46,018 bases of DNA, from NCBI GenBank assembly GCA_027488155.1, contig JAIYCE010000085.1, positions 1 to 46,018 of the forward strand, read 5' to 3'. The stretch is from Hyphomicrobiales bacterium (GTDB lineage: Bacteria > Pseudomonadota > Alphaproteobacteria > Rhizobiales > Beijerinckiaceae). The position numbers were made by a program, and so were the translations under genes. The notes under the pieces are model-generated. The model searched no databases and was not told the origin of the DNA. It saw only the letters and a program-made list of their open reading frames with translations. Position 1 is the first letter of the stretch, and each line of letters starts with the position of its first letter. Below are positions 17,893 to 25,772 of the stretch, one piece after another.

Positions 17893-18201
17893 ATGATGAG
17901 GTCCGAACGCGGCCAGAACGGCCGGGCCGATGCGGAAGACATCGCGATCAAGGCCCTGATGCATCTCGTGGGCGATGCCGACGCGCTGGGCCAGTTTCTC
18001 GCCGAGACCGGTCTGAGCCCGGAAACCATCCGTCAAGCCGCTTCAGACCCTGCTTTCCTGCTCGCGGTGCTGGATTTCGTTCTGGCCGACGAAAGCCGCC
18101 TGATGGCCTTTGCCGCTCATGAAGCGCTCGATCCCGCAACCATCGGCAAGGCGGCTAATCGTCTGAGACCTGCCGGCCATGACGGTCTACGCGAAGGCTG
18201 A
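17893..18201 (+). CDS. DUF3572 family protein
   Basis: A 102-residue, mostly helical protein. The core runs [20 protein letters not shown], then [20 protein letters not shown], then [20 protein letters not shown], matching the alphaproteobacterial DUF3572 family. Its function is unknown. GGAGG at 17883 supports the ATG at 17893; an adjacent ATG at 17896 is an alternative. It sits 2 bases upstream of dinB, and this pairing is common in Rhizobiales, which hints at a link to DNA damage tolerance but does not prove one. Confidence 0.88.
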   Translation: MMRSERGQNGRADAEDIAIKALMHLVGDADALGQFLAETGLSPETIRQAASDPAFLLAVLDFVLADESRLMAFAAHEALDPATIGKAANRLRPAGHDGLREG

Positions 18202-18203
18202 GC

Positions 18204-19499
18204 ATGGCCGCGCTCTGCCGCGATTGTCTGACATGGGCCGATCCCGGACCGCGGCGGCGGTGCCCGACCTGCTTTTCGCCGCGCCTACTCGATCATCCCG
18301 AGCGGGATGAATTGTCGCTCGCCCATATTGATTGCGATGCTTTCTACGCCGCGGTCGAGAAGCGCGACAATCCCGCGCTTGCCGACAAGCCCGTGATTAT
18401 TGGGGGCGGCACGCGTGGCGTCGTCTCGACAGCGTGTTATGTCGCGCGCATTCATGGCGTGCGTTCAGCTATGCCGATGTTCAAGGCGCTTGAGCTTTGC
18501 CCGCATGCGGTCGTCGTCCGCCCAGACATGGCGAAATATGCCGAGGTTGGCCATCAGATTCGCACCATGATGCTCGATCTGACTCCACTCGTGGAACCCG
18601 TCTCCATTGATGAGGCCTTCCTCGATCTTTCCGGCACCGAGAAGCTGCATGGTGCACCGCCTGCTTTTGTTTTGGCGCGTTTTGCCAAGCGGGTGGAGGC
18701 CGAGATTGGCGTGTCCGTTTCGGTGGGTCTGTCTTATGCAAAATTTCTCGCAAAGCTGGCTTCGGATGCCGAGAAGCCGCGCGGATTTTCCATCATTGGC
18801 CGCAAGGAAGTGATGGCGCGGCTTGCGCCACTTGCTGTGGGCGCGCTGCCGGGCATTGGCAAGGTCAGTGCCGAACGCTTCTCTGCCATGGGCTATCGTA
18901 CCATCGCCGATATTCAGCGCGTCGAGCAGAGTTTCCTCGCCCGCCAATTCGGCGAGGACGGATTCCGCCTGTGGCGGCTCGCCCATGGCATCGACGACCG
19001 ACGTGTTGAGCCGGAGCGCGATGCCAAAAGCGTTTCGGCTGAAACAACATTTGCGACCGACATCGCCGACGAGGACACCTTGCTGCCGGTGCTGATGGAA
19101 CTGTGCGAAAAAGTCGGGCGCCGCTTGCGCCAATCTGAGATTGCAGGCCGCACCGTCGTTCTAAAGTTAAAGACCAAGGATTTCAAAAGCCGCACACGCA
19201 ACCAGACATTACCCGAACCGACGCGGCGGGCAGCTAAACTCTATGAGATTGGCCGCGAGCTTTTATTGCGTGAATTGGATGGCACGCGATTTCGCCTTTT
19301 GGGCATCGGCGTGTCCGACCTATACGATTCAGACGACGCGGACCAAGGCGATCTTGTCGACACGAAAGCCAAGCGCGGAGCCGAGCTTGAAGAGGCGATG
19401 GATCGGCTGCGTGCCAAATTCGGTGGGCAGGCAGTGACCCGCGCCCTCATCATGCGCGCGCCCGACGATGACGAAGAGGAGGATGAGGCGAGCGATTGA
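18204..19499 (+). CDS. dinB: DNA polymerase IV (Y family)
   Basis: A 431-residue error-prone translesion polymerase. Catalytic acidic residues are in [19 protein letters not shown] and [13 protein letters not shown] helix-hairpin-helix reads [12 protein letters not shown], and a little-finger domain follows ([35 protein letters not shown]). An extra N-terminal zinc ribbon with Cys5, Cys8, Cys20 and Cys23 (CRDC and CPTC) precedes the polymerase core and is absent from E. coli DinB. The C-terminus is acidic and shows no clear clamp-binding QxxLF motif by eye. Confidence 0.95.
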   Translation: MAALCRDCLTWADPGPRRRCPTCFSPRLLDHPERDELSLAHIDCDAFYAAVEKRDNPALADKPVIIGGGTRGVVSTACYVARIHGVRSAMPMFKALELCPHAVVVRPDMAKYAEVGHQIRTMMLDLTPLVEPVSIDEAFLDLSGTEKLHGAPPAFVLARFAKRVEAEIGVSVSVGLSYAKFLAKLASDAEKPRGFSIIGRKEVMARLAPLAVGALPGIGKVSAERFSAMGYRTIADIQRVEQSFLARQFGEDGFRLWRLAHGIDDRRVEPERDAKSVSAETTFATDIADEDTLLPVLMELCEKVGRRLRQSEIAGRTVVLKLKTKDFKSRTRNQTLPEPTRRAAKLYEIGRELLLRELDGTRFRLLGIGVSDLYDSDDADQGDLVDTKAKRGAELEEAMDRLRAKFGGQAVTRALIMRAPDDDEEEDEASD

Positions 19500-19505
19500 T
19501 CGCCT

Positions 19506-20315
19506 CTATTTTTTGCACGGATTGGACGGCATCAATTCAAGTTTCGTCAGCGTACCGTTGAAGGCGAACGTGCCGTAATCGATTTTCAGCGCACGCCCGA
19601 AACCATTGTCGAACAATTCGTAAGAGATGACGTAAGCGGGCCTGTCCGCTTCGCCGGGTTCGAAAAAGCTGATGGACACCGGCCAGCGGGCGAGCTTGTC
19701 CCATCCCGCTTTGACGATATCGCCTTCGAGCGCTGAATTATCTTTCTTCTGTGCGCCGATGATGGCGAATGTGTCATAGGCTTCGTTGCTGTCGTCCGAA
19801 CCGTCATAGACACGCCGATTGTAAGTTCGGCTCCCGGCACGCGCCTCCACGACCAATTCCTTCAGATGCTGCGTCGGAAACGCGATATCGCCGCTGAGGG
19901 TGAGCTTGTCGGGTTTGGGCTTGCGTATGGTAATGGACAATTTGCCGCCCATACGCTCGGCCACACCATCGGTCGTCTCACCTTGTCCGGGGCCCTGCCG
20001 CGTCTCGGACTTGAAACGGAACGTCTTGCCGTCGCCATCCTCATAGGTGGTGGAGCGCAAATCGCTGATTTTGCGGCCAATCTCGCCGCCTGATAGATCG
20101 GTGACCTGCCGGAACGAGAGCGCATACCCCTCGCACTCATTGCCGGTAAATTCGAGGACGATCCGGCCACGACCGTTTTCCAACCCGCGTTCGCCCGATG
20201 CCGCTTTCAGCACAAGATCGTAAACCGCCCGGTAGGAAGCCATCGCGGGTGCCTCCGCCATGGCGGGGGCCGCAAGGGTCAATGAGATAGTGACGGCCAG
20301 GCAGGCACGGCGCAT
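19506..20315 (-). CDS. eipB: EipB-like periplasmic cell envelope protein (DUF1849)
   Basis: A 269-residue secreted protein. The signal peptide is MRRACLAVTISLTLAAPAMA, probably cut after AMA. The mature part has the DUF1849 pattern MASYRAVYDLVLKAASGERG, GRIVLEFTGNECEGY, RSTTYEDGDGKTFRF and YNRRVYDGSDDSNEAYDTFA. Brucella EipB is a beta-spiral periplasmic protein held by a disulfide between an early and a C-terminal Cys; here Cys61 and Cys267 are at the matching places. It supports envelope integrity. The ATG at 20315 is chosen because GGAGGA lies just upstream and a signal peptide follows; the frame is open further upstream. It converges with dinB with a 6-base gap. Confidence 0.9.
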   Translation of the reverse strand: MRRACLAVTISLTLAAPAMAEAPAMASYRAVYDLVLKAASGERGLENGRGRIVLEFTGNECEGYALSFRQVTDLSGGEIGRKISDLRSTTYEDGDGKTFRFKSETRQGPGQGETTDGVAERMGGKLSITIRKPKPDKLTLSGDIAFPTQHLKELVVEARAGSRTYNRRVYDGSDDSNEAYDTFAIIGAQKKDNSALEGDIVKAGWDKLARWPVSISFFEPGEADRPAYVISYELFDNGFGRALKIDYGTFAFNGTLTKLELMPSNPCKK

Positions 20316-20478
20316 GGGGCATCCTCCGGAATGTCTCAGTTTAGGGCGTTCAGGCGCTCTCTTCCAGCGGGCCAGGTGCCCATCTCTTTGGCTTGCCGGA
20401 GACTGAACGATGGGCGACAAAGCATTGAAAAAGCGTTCCCGCATTTTTGCAGTTCTACGCCTGAAGGGAGAAGCCAGC

Positions 20479-20946
20479 ATGTCAGTCGAAGCACGCCTAA
20501 AAGAGATGGGTATCATTCTGCCGCAAGCGGCCGCACCGGTCGCCAATTACGTTCCCGCCGTGCGGACTGGGTCTCTGCTCATTATCTCGGGCCAGCTTTG
20601 CTTTGGCCAAGATGGCAAGCTTGCGCCCGAACATAAGGGCAAGGTTGGCGCCGAAGTGACGCCTGAGGAGGCGACCAAGGCGGCACGGCTTTGTGCGATC
20701 AATCTCTTGGCCCAAGCAAAAGCTGCAACCGGTTCGCTCGACATGATCCGCCGGTGTGTGCGCCTTGGTGGCTTCTTCAATTGCGTGCCGACATTCGCCG
20801 CATTGCCCGGCATCATGAATGGCGCTTCCGATCTGATGGTCGAAGCGCTCGGCGAAGCGGGACGCCATGCGCGTACGACGATCGGTGTGGCCGAATTGCC
20901 GATGGATGCGGTGGCCGAAGTCGAAGCCATGTTTGAGGTCGCCTGA
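20479..20946 (+). CDS. RidA/YjgF family protein
   Basis: A 155-residue RidA-fold protein of the longer subgroup typified by MSVEARLKEMGIILPQAA. Later parts are LIISGQLCFGQDGKL, RRCVRLGGFFNCVPTF and GVAELPMDAVAEVEAMFEVA. RidA proteins deaminate reactive enamine or imine intermediates from PLP enzymes; the catalytic Arg of true RidA falls in a different context here, so enzymatic activity is unproven. GGGAG 10 bases before the ATG at 20479 supports that start over the upstream ATG at 20410. The stop overlaps the next start by one base. Confidence 0.88.
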   Translation: MSVEARLKEMGIILPQAAAPVANYVPAVRTGSLLIISGQLCFGQDGKLAPEHKGKVGAEVTPEEATKAARLCAINLLAQAKAATGSLDMIRRCVRLGGFFNCVPTFAALPGIMNGASDLMVEALGEAGRHARTTIGVAELPMDAVAEVEAMFEVA

Positions 20947-21689
20947 TGGCCGCGCCCGCTTGGTTGACCGAACGCCCTATCGCTCATCGCGGCCTGCATG
21001 ACCGCACCACGCTGATAGAGAATACGGTGGCAGCCGCGGACGCCGCCATTCTCGGCGGGTTCGGCATCGAATGCGACGTGCAACTGACCGCCGATGGCGA
21101 TGCTGTCGTGTTCCACGATTTCACGCTCGACCGCTTAACCGACGCGACAGGCAAGGTGATTGACAAGACCGCGGATGAACTGGCCGCGGTCTCCATGAAA
21201 TCAACCGTCGAGCGCATTCCAACGCTCACGCGTTTCCTCGATATGATTGGTGGGCGCGTGCCACTCGTGCTCGAAATCAAAAGCGCGTTTGATCACGATC
21301 TCAGACTGACACAGCGCACCGCCGCGGTGTTGCGCGATTACAATGGCCCTGTTGCCGTCAAGAGTTTCGATCCCTTCATCGTGAAAGCGCTCATTGATCT
21401 CACGCCTGACCGCCCGCGCGGCATCGTCGGCGAGCATGATTATGTCGACAAATCTTGGGATGGGCTGACGCCCGAGCGCAAACACATCATGGCCAATCTG
21501 TTGCACTGGCCTGAGACGCGACCTGATTTTGTATCTTGGCAGGTTAAAGATCTCGCCACCGCCGCACCCTTCCTTGCCCGCATGGGCATGGGTGTCCCTG
21601 TCATGTCATGGACCGTGCGCACGCCCGAGCAGCGCGGCATGGCCGAACGCTGGGCCGATCAGATGGTGTTTGAGGGCTTTGTGCCCTGA
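20946..21689 (+). CDS. Glycerophosphodiester phosphodiesterase family protein
   Basis: A 247-residue TIM-barrel enzyme. The GDPD signature is complete: PIAHRGLHDRT, IENTVAAADAAILGGFGIEC, DVQLTADGDAVVFHDFTLDR, with the catalytic His pair and the metal-binding Glu and Asp. It ends with the MSWTVRTPEQRGMAERWADQ segment, typical of the last barrel strand. There is no signal peptide, so it acts in the cytoplasm, hydrolysing glycerophosphodiesters to glycerol-3-phosphate and an alcohol. It is coupled to the RidA gene by a 1-base TGATG overlap. Confidence 0.93.
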   Translation: MAAPAWLTERPIAHRGLHDRTTLIENTVAAADAAILGGFGIECDVQLTADGDAVVFHDFTLDRLTDATGKVIDKTADELAAVSMKSTVERIPTLTRFLDMIGGRVPLVLEIKSAFDHDLRLTQRTAAVLRDYNGPVAVKSFDPFIVKALIDLTPDRPRGIVGEHDYVDKSWDGLTPERKHIMANLLHWPETRPDFVSWQVKDLATAAPFLARMGMGVPVMSWTVRTPEQRGMAERWADQMVFEGFVP

Positions 21690-21696
21690 GGGTGTC

Positions 21697-22869
21697 ATGC
21701 GCGTCCGCGTCGTCGAAAGCTTCACCGAAATCGATGCGACCGCTTGGAACGCGGCTGCGCGCGCGGCTGCTCAGGCGCAGGAAAGCGATCCCGACAATCC
21801 CTTCACACGGCACGAATTTCTGCTTGCACTCGAGCAATCTGGGTCCACATCGCCGCGTACAGGTTGGACGCCATGCCATCTCGTGGCTGAGAACGAGGGT
21901 GCATTTCTCGGCGGCGTCGCCTGCTGGCTGAAGACGCATTCGCAAGGCGAATATGTATTCGACCATGGGTGGGCCGACGCCTATGCAAGGGCCGGCGGGC
22001 ATTACTATCCGAAATTACAGGTGAGCATACCCTTCACGCCTGCGACGGGGCCGCGCATTCTCGCTGGCGATGAGAACACACGCGCTCTGCTGCGCGACGG
22101 CTTGCGGCGTCTGCGCGAAGACACGGGCGCGTCCTCAATTCACGCGACGTTTTTGCCGGAGAAAGAAGCAATTGAATGCGAGGTTAACGGGTTTCTTCAT
22201 CGGACAGATCAGCAATTCCATTTCATCAATGAAAGCTATGCTGATTTCGATACTTTCCTTGCCGCGCTTTCGTCCTCCAAGCGCAAGACCATCCGCCGCG
22301 AAAGACGCGACGCTCTCGCCAATGGCATCACAATTGAAACGCTGACGGGCGCTGCCATCACGGACGCACATTGGGATGCGTTTTTCGAATTCTATATGGA
22401 TACGGGCGCACGCAAATGGGGCCGCCCCTATCTCAACCGGCGCTTCTTTTCACTTGTCGGGGCTAGCATGGCGGACCGCATTGCACTTGTGATGGCAAAG
22501 CGCGAGGGCCGCTATATCGCCGGCGCGATCAATTTCATTGGAGCGCAAACACTCTACGGTCGCAATTGGGGCGCGATCGAACAGCACCCCTTCCTCCATT
22601 TCGAGGTCTGCTATTATCGCGCGATCGATTTCGCGCTGGCGCGCGGATTGGTGGTTGTGGAAGCAGGTGCACAGGGCGAGCATAAATTGCTCCGCGGCTA
22701 TAGGCCCGTGACCACCCATTCAGCGCATGATCTTGCCGATCCCTCACTGCGGCGTGCCGTGGACGACTATCTCAAACGCGAACGCGCCTATGTGGCGGCG
22801 TTGCATGATGAATATGAAGAGCATATGCCCTTTCGCAAGGGCGACACCGGAGGAGATCCGATTCCATGA
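21697..22869 (+). CDS. FemAB-like GNAT protein (peptidogalycan biosynthesis family)
   Basis: A 390-residue protein of the PF04339/DUF482 type, built from two GNAT-like folds. Recognisable stretches are FTRHEFLLALEQSG, EYVFDHGWADAYARAGGHYY, LQVSIPFTPATGPRIL, SSKRKTIRRERRDA, INFIGAQTLYGRNWGA and ARGLVVVEAGAQGEHKLLRG. Members are proposed to transfer aminoacyl or acyl groups, by analogy with FemAB, but the substrate is unproven. The ATG at 21697 is chosen because the N-terminus MRVRVVESFTEIDA fits and GAGGGTGTC precedes it; the frame extends upstream inside the GDPD gene. It overlaps the HIT gene by 4 bases. Confidence 0.88.
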   Translation: MRVRVVESFTEIDATAWNAAARAAAQAQESDPDNPFTRHEFLLALEQSGSTSPRTGWTPCHLVAENEGAFLGGVACWLKTHSQGEYVFDHGWADAYARAGGHYYPKLQVSIPFTPATGPRILAGDENTRALLRDGLRRLREDTGASSIHATFLPEKEAIECEVNGFLHRTDQQFHFINESYADFDTFLAALSSSKRKTIRRERRDALANGITIETLTGAAITDAHWDAFFEFYMDTGARKWGRPYLNRRFFSLVGASMADRIALVMAKREGRYIAGAINFIGAQTLYGRNWGAIEQHPFLHFEVCYYRAIDFALARGLVVVEAGAQGEHKLLRGYRPVTTHSAHDLADPSLRRAVDDYLKRERAYVAALHDEYEEHMPFRKGDTGGDPIP

Positions 22870-23285
22870 CCGCTTATGACGACAACAACATCTTCGCCAA
22901 GATCCTACGCGGCGAACTTCCCTGCGAGAAAGTTTACGAGGACGATCATGTTCTCGCCTTCATGGACATTATGCCCCGCGCGGATGGGCATGTACTCGTC
23001 ATACCGAAGGCGAAGGCGCGCAACATTCTCGACATTGCACCCGACGATCTCAAAAACCTGATCGCCGGTGCACAGAAAGTGGCGAAGGCGGTCAAGGCAG
23101 GCATGAAGGCCGAAGGTTTGACGATCCAGCAATTCTCCGAGCAAGCAGGTGGCCAGATCGTGTTCCACATCCATTTCCACATTCTGCCGCGCTGGGACGG
23201 GGTTGCGCTGCGTCCGCATACGGGCGCGATGGCACCTGCGGACGATCTCAAGACATTTGCCGCACAAATCCGCGCCGCTTTCTGA
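22866..23285 (+). CDS. HIT family hydrolase
   Basis: A 139-residue Hint-type nucleotide-binding protein. The histidine triad is QIVFHIHFHILPRWDG, with His101, His103 and His105. The N-terminal part has NNIFAKILRGELPCEKVYED and FMDIMPRADGHVLVIPKAKA. HIT proteins hydrolyse purine nucleoside phosphoramidates or dinucleotides. There is no zinc-binding Cys set near the start. It overlaps the FemAB-like gene by 4 bases and the transporter start by one base. Confidence 0.94.
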   Translation: MTAYDDNNIFAKILRGELPCEKVYEDDHVLAFMDIMPRADGHVLVIPKAKARNILDIAPDDLKNLIAGAQKVAKAVKAGMKAEGLTIQQFSEQAGGQIVFHIHFHILPRWDGVALRPHTGAMAPADDLKTFAAQIRAAF

Positions 23286-24475
23286 TGGAAGCGGCGGCTC
23301 CCACGCGGTTCGGCCCCTCGCCGCAGGCTTGGGCCGCAGGTGCGATTGCATCCTTCGTCGGTTTTGCAAGCTCGTTCGCCGTCGTTGTGAAAGGTCTGCT
23401 TGCCATGGGCGCGACGCAGGCACAGGCGACATCGGGCTTGATCGCCGTCGGTGTCGCAATGGGGCTATGCGGCATTTTGCTGAGCTTTGCGCGCAAAATA
23501 CCAATCAGTATTGCGTGGTCGACGCCGGGAGCGGCTTTGCTTGCCAGCATGGCAGCACCTGCCGGCGGCTATCCGGAAGCGGTCGGTGCGTTCATCGTGG
23601 CAGCCGTGCTGATCGTTCTAGCCGGGTCTGTCGAACGCATAGGCCGCCTCGTTGCTTCCATCCCGGGGGCGATTGCCAATGCTATGCTCGCGGGGATTTT
23701 GCTTAATCTGTGTTTCGCACCTGTCCGTGCGCTCGGCCAAATGCCGATCGCCGCTTTTGCCATCATCGTGACATGGGCGATCGTCGGGCGCTTCAGGAAG
23801 CTATGGGCGATGCCTGCGGCGCTGATTGTCACCGTCATTGTCGTTGCCATGACGATGAAGGGCGCTGCCCCTTCGGCAGAAACCTTGCTGCCTCACCTCC
23901 AATTCGTGATGCCGCACTTCACGCTGAGCGCCGCCATAGGTATCGGGTTGCCGCTTTTCCTTGTGACCATGGCATCGCAAAACATTCCCGGCATGGCAGT
24001 GCTTAACGCCAATGGTTTTCACCCGCCCATGGGACCGCTTTTGCGCATGACTGGTTATTTCTCTTTCTTGGCCAATCTCTTCGGTGGCCACGCCGTCAAT
24101 CTTGCGGCGATCACTGCCGCCTTGTGTTCCAATTCCGACGCCGACCCCGATCCAAAACGGCGCTATTGGGCGGCTATTGTATCGGGCGTCCTCTATGTGA
24201 TTTTCGGTTTGGCGGCGGGTGCGGCGACGGCCTTCATCGCGGCATCGCCACCCATTCTGATAGAGGCTGTTGCAGGCCTTGCACTCTTGGGCGCACTCGG
24301 CGCGTCTTTGATGGGAGCAATGCAGGATGCGGAACGCCGCGAAGCAGCGCTGATCACGTTTCTTTTGAGTGCGTCGGGCCTGACATTTTACGGCATTGGC
24401 GGCGCGTTCTGGGGATTGCTCGGCGGTGGTGCGATGCTGGCACTTCAGAAATTGAAATGGGCACCACTAAAATAG
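23285..24475 (+). CDS. benE: Benzoate/H+ symporter (BenE family)
   Basis: A 396-residue inner-membrane protein with about eleven hydrophobic segments. BenE-type features include GFASSFAVVVKGLLAMGATQ, ISIAWSTPGAALLASMAAPA and the SQNIPGMAVLNANGFHPPMG motif typical of the family. No aromatic degradation genes are near, so benzoate as substrate is only a family-based guess. It is the last gene of the ridA-to-benE run. Its last 31 bases overlap the 3' end of azlD on the other strand. Confidence 0.88.
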   Translation: MEAAAPTRFGPSPQAWAAGAIASFVGFASSFAVVVKGLLAMGATQAQATSGLIAVGVAMGLCGILLSFARKIPISIAWSTPGAALLASMAAPAGGYPEAVGAFIVAAVLIVLAGSVERIGRLVASIPGAIANAMLAGILLNLCFAPVRALGQMPIAAFAIIVTWAIVGRFRKLWAMPAALIVTVIVVAMTMKGAAPSAETLLPHLQFVMPHFTLSAAIGIGLPLFLVTMASQNIPGMAVLNANGFHPPMGPLLRMTGYFSFLANLFGGHAVNLAAITAALCSNSDADPDPKRRYWAAIVSGVLYVIFGLAAGAATAFIAASPPILIEAVAGLALLGALGASLMGAMQDAERREAALITFLLSASGLTFYGIGGAFWGLLGGGAMLALQKLKWAPLK

Positions 24476-24795
24476 GCCGCGCTTATCAAAACGGCTTCGC
24501 CCGTCAGCACTGCACCGATCACATTGCGACGCAAGATAAAGAACGCTGCAAAGGCAACGGCAATCGCCCCTGCCCGCCCCCAGAGCGGAACCAATGCGAG
24601 TTCACCCGTCGGCGACAACATCAATTTTGCAACAATGCCAGTGAGCAAGGCTGTGGCAACGGCGCGGATCCAGACAATGATCTGCGAACCTTCGTTGAGA
24701 TCGCGCGAAAGATAGACCGCGAGAGAGCGCCACATCTCCGTTGGTAAAAATGCGACCACAATCATCAGCACATAAGGCAGCAAAAAGTCGCTCAT
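24445..24795 (-). CDS. azlD: Branched-chain amino acid exporter small subunit (AzlD)
   Basis: A 116-residue membrane protein with about four hydrophobic segments, including MSDFLLPYVLMIVVAFLPTE and RNVIGAVLTGEAVLISAAYF. AzlD is the small partner of AzlC; the pair exports branched-chain amino acids such as valine (YgaZH/BrnFE type). The ATG at 24795 overlaps the azlC stop by 4 bases, so the two are coupled. The frame is open upstream within azlC but only this start gives an AzlD-like N-terminus. The 3' end overlaps benE on the other strand by 31 bases. Confidence 0.9.
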   Translation of the reverse strand: MSDFLLPYVLMIVVAFLPTEMWRSLAVYLSRDLNEGSQIIVWIRAVATALLTGIVAKLMLSPTGELALVPLWGRAGAIAVAFAAFFILRRNVIGAVLTGEAVLISAAYFSGAHFNF

Positions 24796-25541
24796 GCGCG
24801 CCGCCTTTCGATGGCCCCGCCAACTAGAAACGCGACCGTGCCGCCGACGAGCCCCACGCCCATCAAATCTAATCCGGGACCAAGCAGAACGAGCGCGATG
24901 GGCTCGAGTAAAAACCCAAGCCCCAGCGCGATCCAATCGGCAGGAATGCGCGCGCCAGCCGTCAGCGAGATGGTGAAAAAGATCGGCGTGACGGCCAAAA
25001 GGCCAGCGGCGAGCGGCCCGGGAACAGCACCCACCAGGAGATAACCGATTCCTGTCGAGAGCGCTGAGAGAATGATGCACGCATTCGCAAAACCAAAATA
25101 ATAAGGCACACGTTCGATACGTGGCATGGTGGGCAAGCGGCGCAAACTCTCGGTCCATACCGTGATCGAGATGTAATGGGCTGCCAGAAGTTCCGTAAAA
25201 CGTGTGGTTGTCGGCCCGCGCAGCAACGGCAAAAACGCCATCGTCATAGGAAGAAAGCGCAAAGATGAAAGGCAGATTGCCAGCGCAATGGTTGGTAGCG
25301 GCACATTGGCCGCAAGCCCGCCATAGAAGATGACTTGCGCAGGCCCAGCCCAAACGAAAAGGGTCGAAGCCATCGCAGCACCGATGGGATGGCCGACATC
25401 GCGTGCCAATGAACCGACGCCGAACAAAGCAAGCGCGATCATCCAAGCGGGAAAGGACAGCGCGTCAAACGCGCCTTTTCCGAAGAGGGACCACCAGCGC
25501 GCACGCGTGAGTAATGCCGATCCGGGCGCAGCCTCGTCCAC
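24792..25541 (-). CDS. azlC: Branched-chain amino acid exporter large subunit (AzlC)
   Basis: A 249-residue inner-membrane protein with about seven hydrophobic segments. The AzlC pattern is seen in GSLARDVGHPIGAAMASTLF, WAGPAQVIFYGGLAANV and ICLSSLRFLPMTMAFLPLLR. Together with azlD it forms an amino acid exporter that guards against toxic levels of branched-chain amino acids or analogues. It starts 6 bases after a small membrane-protein gene and lies downstream of clpS-clpA on the same strand, an arrangement that may put it in the same transcript. Confidence 0.92.
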   Translation of the reverse strand: MDEAAPGSALLTRARWWSLFGKGAFDALSFPAWMIALALFGVGSLARDVGHPIGAAMASTLFVWAGPAQVIFYGGLAANVPLPTIALAICLSSLRFLPMTMAFLPLLRGPTTTRFTELLAAHYISITVWTESLRRLPTMPRIERVPYYFGFANACIILSALSTGIGYLLVGAVPGPLAAGLLAVTPIFFTISLTAGARIPADWIALGLGFLLEPIALVLLGPGLDLMGVGLVGGTVAFLVGGAIERRRA

Positions 25542-25547
25542 GGCGCG

Positions 25548-25736
25548 TTACGGGTCTTTGCCCTGCACACCAGTGAGGAGGCCCATCAATGGCGTACCGG
25601 AAATATGCTTCATCACTTCAAGCCCGGCCCAAAGCATGCCGATCACAAGCGCTGGAACAACCATCCATGCGATGATTTCTTCCATCCGCTCGCGCTTACG
25701 GCGCCGGATCCGTCTCTTCTCAAACCAACTTGCCAA
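25548..25736 (-). CDS. Small membrane protein of unknown function
   Basis: A 62-residue protein with a strongly basic N-terminus (EKRRIRRRKRERMEEI) and one hydrophobic helix (IIAWMVVPALVIGMLWAGL). It is expected to sit in the inner membrane with the basic end in the cytoplasm. The longest start is TTG at 25736; an ATG at 25685 would give a 45-residue form. It lies 36 bases after clpA and 6 bases before azlC. I do not recognise the family; the position suggests a helper of the transporter or simply a conserved small gene. Confidence 0.6.
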   Translation of the reverse strand: MASWFEKRRIRRRKRERMEEIIAWMVVPALVIGMLWAGLEVMKHISGTPLMGLLTGVQGKDP

Positions 25737-25772
25737 CGCGATCAGCCCCCAACCGCATCCCGTCTGTCACGT

